In this document: piece after piece, positions 19,218-26,423 of the stretch | Layout: each line of letters starts with the position of its first letter | How positions within the stretch are numbered: the first letter of the stretch is position 1 | Assembly (NCBI GenBank): GCA_023428245.1 | Contig: JAEYYX010000024.1 | Coordinates: 17,708 to 81,707, forward strand | Length of the DNA: 64,000 bases | DNA from: Pseudomonadota bacterium | GTDB lineage: Bacteria; Myxococcota_A; Polyangia; Polyangiales; Polyangiaceae | Reading direction: 5' to 3' | The notes under the pieces: model-generated | Database searches by the model: none | What the model saw: the letters and a program-made list of their open reading frames with translations, nothing else | Told to the model about the DNA's origin: nothing | Translations under genes and position numbers: made by a program

Positions 19218-19754
19218 TCAGCTCGCGGAAAGTGCCGCGGCGAGCTCCGCGAATTCTTCTTCGGCGAGCTCGCTCGAACGGCTCATCCGCTCGAGAATAT
19301 GCTCAGTCGAACCCAGGTATGCCAAGGCGCAAGTCGGATGAAGAAATCCGGAGGGATTGATCATGCCGTCTTCGACGAACTCGAGCGCGATGCGCAGGGA
19401 GCCAGCCGCGATCGCCTCGCGACAGTGGCGACATTTTGCGCGTCCGGTGCTCGCCCGCTCGACGTGAGCGGGACGGGTCCAGCGAGGGTGTTCTACACCG
19501 ATCGCCGCGAGCGCCTTGAGCTCCTCTACGAGAGGAGCCTCGGGCTGGCTCGACTCCGGATCGGCGAGCGCCTCTAAGAGTTCAGCGCTCCGTCGCTCGG
19601 CGCCACACACGAGGTGAAACCAATGAAAAGACTCACCGTCCCCGAAGGCGTTCGGGACGCTCGCACCAAATCGAAGGTTTCCCTTCTCGATCGACTTCTT
19701 GCAGGCGCGGCACTTGGCGCGTCCGCTCGGAGCTGGTTCGATCTTGTGCGGCAC
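19218..19754 (-). CDS. Protein with two PARP-type zinc fingers
   Basis: A 178-aa protein with two similar modules. Each has GRAKCRxCxxxIxxGxLRxx followed about 30 residues later by an HxxC pair (HWFHLVC in the first, FLHPTC in the second), the ligand pattern of PARP-type zinc fingers that bind DNA ends and nicks in eukaryotic PARP1 and ligase III. No catalytic domain is attached. GTG start at 19754, five bases after the stop of the aldo/keto-reductase-like gene, so the two are probably one transcript. No signal peptide, so likely cytoplasmic and nucleic-acid binding. Function of bacterial stand-alone members is not established. Confidence 0.75.
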   Translation of the reverse strand: MPHKIEPAPSGRAKCRACKKSIEKGNLRFGASVPNAFGDGESFHWFHLVCGAERRSAELLEALADPESSQPEAPLVEELKALAAIGVEHPRWTRPAHVERASTGRAKCRHCREAIAAGSLRIALEFVEDGMINPSGFLHPTCALAYLGSTEHILERMSRSSELAEEEFAELAAALSAS

Positions 19755-19759
19755 GGACG

Positions 19760-20623
19760 TTACACCGTCGGGATAGTGTTCTCGACCGCACGCACGGCGT
19801 CAGCGTCGAAGTCGACCGAACCCGCACCTGCCGAATCCTCGATGCTCTCGGCGCGACGCGCGCCTGAAATAGCGAAGGTGGTCGGGGTCTTGTTGATCAT
19901 CCAAGCTAGAACCAACTGATAAGGGCTCAGGCGACGACGACGCGCCTGATCGCTCAGCTTGCCGAGCGTTGTCAGGGTCGGGGCGCCGAGGGTCCCCCCA
20001 AAGGGCGAATAGGCAAGGAAGGCCTTGCCGTTCTGGGCGCAATAGTCGAGGACGCCGTTCTTCTCGACCTCACGCGCCAGCGGGTGCCAGCGGTTCTGCA
20101 CGACCTGAATCCGACCGACTGCTTCAGCCCGCTGGATCAAGGGGACATCGGCGTTGCAGATGCCGACGTGTTTGATCTTGCCCTGCTCTTTGAGACGAAA
20201 GAGCGTCCCGACGCTCTCCTCGTAAGGAATCTTCTTGTCCGAGGAATAGAGGAGCGCGACATCGAGGGCCGACACTGCCTGATTTCTGAGGCATCGCTCG
20301 ACGCTCTCGATGAGATATTCAGGGGAGGAGTCGACACACCAAGCGCCCCCCGGTCGCCGGAGCCCCACGGTCGTCACCAGCGTCACTTTATCGCGTTGTC
20401 CTTCGAGCCCACGCGTCAATAGTCGTTCATTGTGACCGAGCTCATTGTCATCGAGCGCGTAAGCGTCCGAGGTCTCGAAGAGCGTGATGCCGAAATCAAG
20501 AGCGGAGTCGATCACCCGGAGCGACTGATCCTCGGGAGGTCTGCCGGTGATCGAAAGCAGCATCCCACCGAGCCCCACCACGCTGACTTGCGGGCCCTCG
20601 GGACCCAACTGACGCATCTTCAT
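19760..20623 (-). CDS. Aldo/keto reductase-like protein with degenerate active site
   Basis: About 287 aa with the AKR barrel layout: RQLGPEGPQVSVVGLGG at the start, GITLFETSDAYALDDNELG, a VGICNAD strand and the AYSPFGG strand. Aligning by family landmarks, the catalytic Tyr is retained (SDAY), but the Asp of FDTA is Glu (FETS), the Lys of the TK motif is Thr (VTTVG) and the active-site His is Tyr (ALLYSSD). Only one of four residues is unchanged, so it may be a pseudoenzyme or use different chemistry. The ATG at 20623 (or 20617) starts the homology. First gene of a pair with the PARP-finger protein. Divergent from the PanE-like gene across a region with a 20-bp direct repeat. Confidence 0.8.
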   Translation of the reverse strand: MKMRQLGPEGPQVSVVGLGGMLLSITGRPPEDQSLRVIDSALDFGITLFETSDAYALDDNELGHNERLLTRGLEGQRDKVTLVTTVGLRRPGGAWCVDSSPEYLIESVERCLRNQAVSALDVALLYSSDKKIPYEESVGTLFRLKEQGKIKHVGICNADVPLIQRAEAVGRIQVVQNRWHPLAREVEKNGVLDYCAQNGKAFLAYSPFGGTLGAPTLTTLGKLSDQARRRRLSPYQLVLAWMINKTPTTFAISGARRAESIEDSAGAGSVDFDADAVRAVENTIPTV

Positions 20624-20680
20624 CGGGCCGAACTCTACCAAAGGCCGCGGCAAATTTCGCCCCCAAAGTACATAACCAGA

Positions 20681-20740
20681 TATAATCACTTGATTTTTTC
20701 TGCTCGATCGGTCCTAGATTTCTGCTCGATCGGTCCTAGA
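20681..20740. promoter_or_regulatory. Divergent control region with 20-bp direct repeat
   Basis: Two exact copies of a 20-bp sequence beginning TCTGCTCGATCGG lie at 20699-20718 and 20721-20740 (22-bp period, two helical turns). A perfect TATAAT sits at 20681-20686 but without a convincing -35. The site lies between the divergent AKR-like and PanE-like genes. The spacing suits cooperative repressor binding. This is inferred from layout only. Confidence 0.45.
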
Positions 20741-20825
20741 AATGACCCATGGCTTGCCCAGATCCCTCGGGGGAGAAAAGACCTTTCGAAAAAAGCCGAC
20801 CCGGGACACTCTCTCGTCCGAAACC

Positions 20826-21836
20826 GTGCAGACGAGGGTCATCATCGTAGGCGTTGGAGGGATCGGCGGAGTGCTCGCCGCAAACCTCCTGGGAGAGCCG
20901 ATCGACCTAACGGTCGCGACCACCAACGCCGAGATCCGCGCCGCGTTCAAGAGCGGCACGGCGCATTTCGAGGGCAAGAACCTGCCAGCGCTCCCCGAGG
21001 CGAACGTCCTGTCTCGCGCCGATGAAGCAAGTGAGCCATTTGATGTCGCGTTTGTCGCTGTGCAACCGAACGCCATCGACGACGTAGCGAAGAGCCTCTT
21101 GCCAGTCCTTCGCCCCAACTCCGAGGTCATTACCTTGTCGAACGGACTCTGCGACGAGCGGGTCGCAAGGGTGGTCGGGATCGAGCGCGCACGTGGCGCA
21201 GTCGTTATGTGGGGAGCCCGCATGCCGCGCCCCGCCGAATACGTGCGAACTTCCTCCGGTGGCTTTCTGGCCGGCGTGGTAGACCCGGAGGGGGGCGCTC
21301 TCAGCCTGGCCGCCGAGCAACTCCTCGAAAAGGTCGGCCCGGTGCGTCGAACCCAAAACCTCCTCGGTGCTCGCTTCTCGAAGCTCGCGCTCAACTCTGC
21401 GATCTCCACGCTGGGCACGCTGGGAGGAAAGACGCTCGGGCAGATGATGCTCGCTCGAAACTGTCGGAGGGCAGCACTCCTCATCATCGCCGAGGCGGTG
21501 CGAGTCGCGCACGCGGGCGGGACCGAACTCGAGCAGGTGAACGCCTTGAATCTCGAGTGGCTGGCCCGCGGTCGTGGTCCTCTTCGCCACGCTGCGCTGA
21601 TCGCTGTCGGTCTCCGCTACCGGAAGCTCCGCTCGTCGATGCTCGCGGCCGTCGAGCGCGGACGAGCTCCCGCTGTCGACCATCTGAACGGTGAGATCGT
21701 GCGCCGCGGTCATGAGGTTGGTGTGAACGCCACCGTCAACCAGCGAGCCATCGACCTGGTTTGGCAGATCGCCCGCGGCGAACGTCAGGCTGGCGACGCA
21801 ACCATCTCCGCGCTCTTACAAGGGAGCCAGGCGTGA
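20826..21836 (+). CDS. Ketopantoate reductase-like (PanE/ApbA) protein
   Basis: A 336-aa NADP-dependent dehydrogenase of the ApbA/PanE fold. The Rossmann motif VGVGGIGGVLAANL opens the protein. Then comes a VQPNAID strand region, LSNGLCDE and the helical C-terminal half with KLALNSAISTLGTL, in which the N and A of the family KxxxNxxxN region can be placed. GTG at 20826 chosen because it starts five residues before the glycine motif. The family makes pantoate for coenzyme A, but many paralogues act on other 2-oxo acids, and no panB or panC is nearby. Its stop overlaps the GTG of the Sco-like gene by four bases. Confidence 0.8.
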   Translation: MQTRVIIVGVGGIGGVLAANLLGEPIDLTVATTNAEIRAAFKSGTAHFEGKNLPALPEANVLSRADEASEPFDVAFVAVQPNAIDDVAKSLLPVLRPNSEVITLSNGLCDERVARVVGIERARGAVVMWGARMPRPAEYVRTSSGGFLAGVVDPEGGALSLAAEQLLEKVGPVRRTQNLLGARFSKLALNSAISTLGTLGGKTLGQMMLARNCRRAALLIIAEAVRVAHAGGTELEQVNALNLEWLARGRGPLRHAALIAVGLRYRKLRSSMLAAVERGRAPAVDHLNGEIVRRGHEVGVNATVNQRAIDLVWQIARGERQAGDATISALLQGSQA

Positions 21837-22426
21837 GGCGGCTCCTGCCTCGACGCAGTTTCGTCGCTGCCACGCTCCTTTTCGCCTGCTCGAAAAAGCG
21901 CGTGGCCGAGCTCCCGGTGCTCGGCACTCTGCCTGAGCTCCCTCTCACCGACCAAGAAGGTCAGCCGCACAAGCTGACGGACTATCAGGGCAAGTTGCTC
22001 CTTGTCGCGTTCTTCTTCAGTCGCTGCCCCAGCATCTGCCCGCGCCTCATCGCGCGCATGCAGGAGATGGAGCGGGCCCTCTCGGAGGGGGCCCGCCCGT
22101 TCCATCTCGCTGCGATCAGCGTCGATCCCGAACACGACACGCCCGAGGTGCTTCGCAAGTACGCTAGCGCCCGAGGCATCCGCGCCGAGTCCTTCAGCCT
22201 GCTCACCGGCGACCACAGCCAAATCGCCCTCGCAGCGGAGGAGAACTTCAAGATCGGCCTCGAGGGCAGCTACGACCCCCAAAAGCCCGGGCTCGGCATC
22301 ACCCACGGCTCCCACGTCATCCTCGTCGACCCCCAGTCGCGCATCCGCGCCTTCGTTCGGACCTTCGACGACGACGCTATAAGAACGCTGCTCGGGTACG
22401 TAGAGGCCCTCGAAAGCGCCCCTTGA
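21833..22426 (+). CDS. Sco1/SenC-family lipoprotein
   Basis: A 197-aa thioredoxin-fold protein for copper delivery to cytochrome oxidase or for redox defence. The copper ligands are complete: Cys65 and Cys69 (CPSIC) and His158 (THGSHVILVD). The N terminus has RRSF followed by a hydrophobic run and LFAC, so it looks like a lipoprotein anchored at Cys19, possibly exported by Tat because of the twin arginine. GTG start at 21833 overlaps the PanE-like stop. No cytochrome oxidase genes lie in the window. Confidence 0.88.
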   Translation: MRRLLPRRSFVAATLLFACSKKRVAELPVLGTLPELPLTDQEGQPHKLTDYQGKLLLVAFFFSRCPSICPRLIARMQEMERALSEGARPFHLAAISVDPEHDTPEVLRKYASARGIRAESFSLLTGDHSQIALAAEENFKIGLEGSYDPQKPGLGITHGSHVILVDPQSRIRAFVRTFDDDAIRTLLGYVEALESAP

Positions 22427-22458
22427 GCCGCCCGCGCCTGTCGTGCCATGGTCGCGCT

Positions 22459-23343
22459 ATGCGCTGGTTCGCCCTGCTTTTTCCCCTCGTTACAACGGCC
22501 ACCGCTTGCGTCCCCGAGGCGCCCCCCAAGGCAGCCGAGCCCGGGACGGAAGACCCCAAAGCCGAGGTCAAAGACGTTCGTCCCCGCGATCGCGAGCCCG
22601 TGCTCGATGAGGTTCTCGAGGCTCATCTGATCGCCGAAAGCGTCGACGGCGTGATCGCGATTCTGGACACGAATGATGGCAAACTCCGCTGCAGCAATCT
22701 CGAGCGCTGCCAGAAACAATACAGCCCGGCCTCGACCTTCAAGATTGCGCACACTTTGGCGGCGCTCGAAGAAGGTATCCTGGAGAACGCCGATTCGCCG
22801 ATGAAATGGGACGGGAAGGAATACACCGTCGAGGATTGGAACCAGGACCATACGCTGAAGAGCGCGATGAATGTCTCCTGCGCCCCTTGCTTCCAGGGGG
22901 TTGCGCGCACGCTCGGCGAGGAGAGGGAGCGCGCGTGGCTCGAGAATCTCGACTACGGCAACAAGAGCGCGAGCGGCCCGCTCGACCGGTTCTGGCTCGA
23001 AGGCGGCGGCCTTCGCATCAGTCCCATTGAGCAGATCGACTTCTTGTATCGGCTCGATCGCGCTGAGCTGCCCGTGAAAGACAGCTCGCGGCAGACGACG
23101 CTCGACGTGCTCGTGAAGAGCGAGACCGACACGTACACCCTGCGCGCCAAGACGGGTGCTGCCTGCGATCCGGTGACCGGTTGGTACGTAGGGTATCTCG
23201 AGTCCGGAACTCGCCGCGTGTACGTTGCCGTCGCTCTCGAAGGAAAGCGTGAGGGCGCTGACGCCGCCGTGGAGCTGAACGCCGCTCGCCCCCTCGTCGC
23301 CTTGCGCGCTCTGCGCGATGTGACAGGTCTACGAATTGACTAA
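22459..23343 (+). CDS. Class D beta-lactamase-like lipoprotein
   Basis: A 294-aa serine hydrolase of the OXA/penicillin-recognising fold. Active-site motifs: Ser92-x-x-Lys95 (STFK), Ser140-Cys-Ala in the place of SxV, the WLEGGGLRISPIEQI segment typical of class D enzymes, and Lys231-Thr-Gly. The N terminus is a signal with lipobox ending in Cys17 (TATAC), followed by a Pro/Glu/Lys spacer, so it is predicted to be membrane-anchored in the periplasm. The ATG at 22459 is preferred over the upstream TTG at 22423. Last gene of the PanE-Sco-like run. It could be a lactamase or a low-activity penicillin-binding relative. Resistance cannot be inferred. Confidence 0.85.
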   Translation: MRWFALLFPLVTTATACVPEAPPKAAEPGTEDPKAEVKDVRPRDREPVLDEVLEAHLIAESVDGVIAILDTNDGKLRCSNLERCQKQYSPASTFKIAHTLAALEEGILENADSPMKWDGKEYTVEDWNQDHTLKSAMNVSCAPCFQGVARTLGEERERAWLENLDYGNKSASGPLDRFWLEGGGLRISPIEQIDFLYRLDRAELPVKDSSRQTTLDVLVKSETDTYTLRAKTGAACDPVTGWYVGYLESGTRRVYVAVALEGKREGADAAVELNAARPLVALRALRDVTGLRID

Positions 23344-23986
23344 CGGGCCTCCGGCCCCGAAAGGAGCTCTTGAACCGCTCCATGAGCCGCTTCCGGACAG
23401 CGCTGGGTAAGTCAGGGGGGATGGAGGTTTCCACCGGGGAGGAGGTCTCGCACCTCGCGCTAGGGAAAATCCGCCGGGAAACCGGTAGGTTCGGGTAGGA
23501 CATGCCTCCGTTCTGATCGGAACTTCGTCCAAGGTTCTCGGTCGCGCCCCCTGACAAAGTTGTCCGACTCGAACCTCGCGAAGAGAACTGCTGTTCGCAC
23601 CCCGCACCGTCGCCCATGAGGCAGGACTCGACAAAATGGCTCACTCGAGATCGTGAGCCCATGAAGGAGCCGCATGGCTTGCCCCGTGCAAGAGCGCGCT
23701 CTCGAACGAGCCTCCCCCGACGGCCTGAGAGCAGTGTAATTGGAACCGATGGTCGAGTCGCTTCCTGACTTAACAGAAGCAAGCGAACCCTGTAGAAAAC
23801 CGGCTGCGCTTGGAAAAGCCCAAGCTCAGGTGGAAGGGAACTCAGGGAACTGTCGTAGTCCGAAGGTTCCGTCGGGGGTCCGAATCTCAACAATCCCCAC
23901 ACAATCGTCTGAACCAATTGCTTGTCGGCGAGGACGCTCAAACAAGCGAAGAAACCAAAAAAGAAAGAAAAGAAGAGGTTTTCAAC
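23344..23986. other. 643-bp leader region upstream of the Cys-rich lipoprotein
   Basis: No convincing gene. Long open frames on both strands here are shadows lacking recognisable content. The last 50 bases (23938-23980) are strongly purine-rich (AAAGAAAGAAAAG type) and end with an AGAAGAGG ribosome site, suggesting an unstructured 5' leader for a highly expressed gene. A 38-codon frame at 23382-23498 is discussed under rejected items. Confidence 0.5.
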
Positions 23987-25321
23987 ATGGCAGTTTTCAA
24001 GAAACTCGGATTCTTTGGGGCGCCGCTCCTCGTCATGGCAACTGGCGCTTTCGCGACCGCAGCGTGTGACAAGGACTCGCTTCCCGGCGGCGACATCTGC
24101 GGCGATTGTGGCGACGTTGCTACGGGCGACATCGGTATCTCCGGTAACGCTAAGCTCGACGGCTTCTTCGCGGCTGTTGCGACCCTGAACAAGTCGGTCC
24201 TCACGATCAACGCTGACTTCGAGCTCGGTCTCAAGAACCTCGAAGCAGCCTTCGGTCTCGAGGCAGAGGGCAACATCTCGGCTCGCGTCGACGCGCTCGT
24301 CGCTGCCATCCAGGCGGAGATCGAGGCCAACGTCGGAGCCGACGCGGTGCTCAACGTGGACATCCAGCCTGCTCAGTGCTCGGCCAACGTCAACGTCGCT
24401 GTCGAAGCCCAGGCTCAGTGTGAGGTGAAGGGTGGCTGCGAGGTCGATCCGGGCAAGGTCGACGTCGAGTGCTCGGGAAGCTGCACCGGAAGCTGTTCGG
24501 GCGAGTGCAGTGGCGAGGTTCAATGTAAGGTCGAAGCTCCCTCGATCGAGTGCTCAGGAACCTGCGAAGGCTCCTGCGAAGTCGAAGTGAACGCGGAGTG
24601 TTCAGGGACCTGCAAGGGCGAGTGCGAGGGTGAGTGTTCGGTGAAGAATGCCGACGGTTCCTGCAACGGTTCCTGCAGCGGTACCTGTAAGGGTTCCTGC
24701 AGCGCATCCGCTTCCGGAAAGTGCGAAGGCAAGTGCACCGGCTCCTGCACGGCTGATCCCGGCAACGTGGATTGCGAGGGCGAGGTCAAGTGCGAAGGTA
24801 AGTGCGAAGGTAGCTGCGAAGGCGGTTGCACTGGTGAGGTCGTCCCTCCTTCGGCCGAGTGCGATGCTTCTGCGGATTGCCAGGCACAGGCCAAGGCTCA
24901 GGCCAGCGCCAGCCTCGAGTGCACTCCTCCCCAGATCAACATCGGCTTCGCCGCCAAGGCAGACCTCGACGCAAGCGCTCGCGCTTCTTTCGAGGCCAAG
25001 ATCGGTGCGCTCAAGGTGAACGCCCCCGTCATGCTCAGCGCCTTTACCAAGTACTCCGCGCTGTTTGACGGCAAGGTGAACGGTGAGGTTGCGTTCGATC
25101 CGTCGCCGGTCGCTACCGTCGCCGGCGAGCTCAACGCTGTGGTCAACGCTGGCATCGACGGCAAGCTCTTCGCTGATATCCCGGTCGGCCGCATCAACTG
25201 CGTCCTCCCGGCGATGGAAAGCTCGATCTCGCTCCTCGGCAAGATGACGAGCGAAGCTACGGCTAGCATCCAAGCCCAGGGCAAGTTCGTGACCGCCTTC
25301 GCTGGTGGCTTCAAGAGCTAA
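23987..25321 (+). CDS. Cys-rich GxC-repeat lipoprotein
   Basis: A 444-aa exported protein. The N terminus (MAVFKKLGFFGAPLLVMATG) is a signal peptide with a lipobox-like end at Cys27 (TAAC). Residues about 130-300 are a dense low-complexity block in which cysteines recur every 4 residues or so in patterns like CSGSCTGSCSGEC and CEGSCEGGC, flanked by alanine-rich helical segments (residues 45-130 and 315-440) with similar amphipathic character. The Cys block must need extensive disulfide formation or bind metal. The ATG at 23987 has a good ribosome site (AGAAGAGG). The next gene, 20 nt downstream, is a VKOR-DsbA fusion, a disulfide-making system, which strongly suggests they work together. No named family recognised. 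Confidence 0.8.
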   Translation: MAVFKKLGFFGAPLLVMATGAFATAACDKDSLPGGDICGDCGDVATGDIGISGNAKLDGFFAAVATLNKSVLTINADFELGLKNLEAAFGLEAEGNISARVDALVAAIQAEIEANVGADAVLNVDIQPAQCSANVNVAVEAQAQCEVKGGCEVDPGKVDVECSGSCTGSCSGECSGEVQCKVEAPSIECSGTCEGSCEVEVNAECSGTCKGECEGECSVKNADGSCNGSCSGTCKGSCSASASGKCEGKCTGSCTADPGNVDCEGEVKCEGKCEGSCEGGCTGEVVPPSAECDASADCQAQAKAQASASLECTPPQINIGFAAKADLDASARASFEAKIGALKVNAPVMLSAFTKYSALFDGKVNGEVAFDPSPVATVAGELNAVVNAGIDGKLFADIPVGRINCVLPAMESSISLLGKMTSEATASIQAQGKFVTAFAGGFKS

Positions 25322-25341
25322 TCTCGGTTAACCATACGCGC

Positions 25342-26379
25342 ATGGCTTCGAACCCATCGCGCGACGCCCGACGGCTGCCCATGTGTTTGGCAGCCGTCGG
25401 CGTTTTGTTCTCCGTCTGGCTCTGGGTGATCCACGTCCGAACCTACGTGGCCCCGCGTTCGGGCAGCGTCTGCTCCATTAACGATACGTTTGACTGCACG
25501 CGCGTCGCTGCATCGAAAACATCAGTCCTGCTCGGCCTGCCACTGGCTGCCTGGGGTGTGGTCGCCTTCAGCGCGCTTCTCTTCCTGATCTGGCGCCGCT
25601 CGAAGCTCGTGCTTCCGAGCGCGGGCCTGATGGCTCTCGGGGCGGTGGTTCTAACTCTCGTACAGGTCTTCCAGATCGGCTCGCTCTGCTTCGTCTGTGA
25701 AGGAGCTCACGCCGCCTCGCTCGCCCTCGCCGTCTTCGTCTTGAAGGATCGGGCCGAGTACACGCGAGACTGGAAGGACGAGGCAACCCTCAAGTACGGC
25801 GTGCTCCTGCCTGCCTCCGTACTCCTTTCGCTGTTCATGTTCTTGCCCCGCTATTGGGGTGCGTTCAGCTACAAGGCGCCCCCTCCCTTCCCCACGGGCC
25901 GAACCGACGAAGGGTTCCCCTGGATTGGGGCGGAGAACCCGACCCTCACGATTCACGAGTTCACCGACTACCGCTGTCCCCACTGCGCCCACGGCTCTGC
26001 CCGGAGCCTGCGCAAGCTCGCGACCCGAAGCGACGTGCGCATCGTCCGACGTCAGCACCCTCGCCTGTACTGCACCGTGCCCGCGGCCTGCGAAGCGGTG
26101 CGTGTCGCTTATTGCGCCGAGGCTCAAGGGAAATTCTGGCAAGCGGACCGCTATCTTTTCGAGAACCTCGATCCCCGAGAGACCCCTGACCTGGCCAAGA
26201 TCGCGCAAGACCTGAAGCTCGACCAAGCCGAACTCGGGCGCTGCTATAGTGATCCTAAGGTCCAGGAGCGGGCGAACGAGGAAGCTCGCGCCGCCATGAG
26301 GTCCCGGATCGTCGACACCCCCGGCTACATGATCGACGGCAAACGCATCAAGCTCGAGGAGATTGAAGAGATCTTTTGA
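25342..26379 (+). CDS. VKOR-DsbA fusion (disulfide-bond formation)
   Basis: A 345-aa fusion. Residues 1-165 form a VKOR four-helix membrane domain with the shuttle Cys44 and Cys52 and the quinone-linked active site Cys116-x-x-Cys119 (CFVC). After a further membrane helix near residues 150-170, a thioredoxin-fold domain carries CPHC at Cys212-Cys215 and a DTPGYMIDG cis-Pro loop. This joins the disulfide oxidase (DsbB role) and the donor (DsbA role) in one chain, facing the periplasm. It follows the Cys-rich lipoprotein by 20 nt in the same operon. Confidence 0.92.
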   Translation: MASNPSRDARRLPMCLAAVGVLFSVWLWVIHVRTYVAPRSGSVCSINDTFDCTRVAASKTSVLLGLPLAAWGVVAFSALLFLIWRRSKLVLPSAGLMALGAVVLTLVQVFQIGSLCFVCEGAHAASLALAVFVLKDRAEYTRDWKDEATLKYGVLLPASVLLSLFMFLPRYWGAFSYKAPPPFPTGRTDEGFPWIGAENPTLTIHEFTDYRCPHCAHGSARSLRKLATRSDVRIVRRQHPRLYCTVPAACEAVRVAYCAEAQGKFWQADRYLFENLDPRETPDLAKIAQDLKLDQAELGRCYSDPKVQERANEEARAAMRSRIVDTPGYMIDGKRIKLEEIEEIF

Positions 26380-26423
26380 GACTCCCTCTTGGGGTGAACT
26401 CGAGCGCCGGCCTCAGAGCTCAC

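Noticed and set aside
23370..23498. Small frame after the beta-lactamase-like gene (TTG 23370 or ATG 23382) with AAAGGAG upstream
   Set aside because: Spacing to TTG is acceptable, but 38-42 codons of unremarkable sequence and no neighbour link are too little to call a gene.
23018..24523. 501-codon open frame on the minus strand
   Set aside because: It is antisense to the beta-lactamase-like and Cys-rich genes, has no domain-like content and owes its length to codon bias of the genes opposite.
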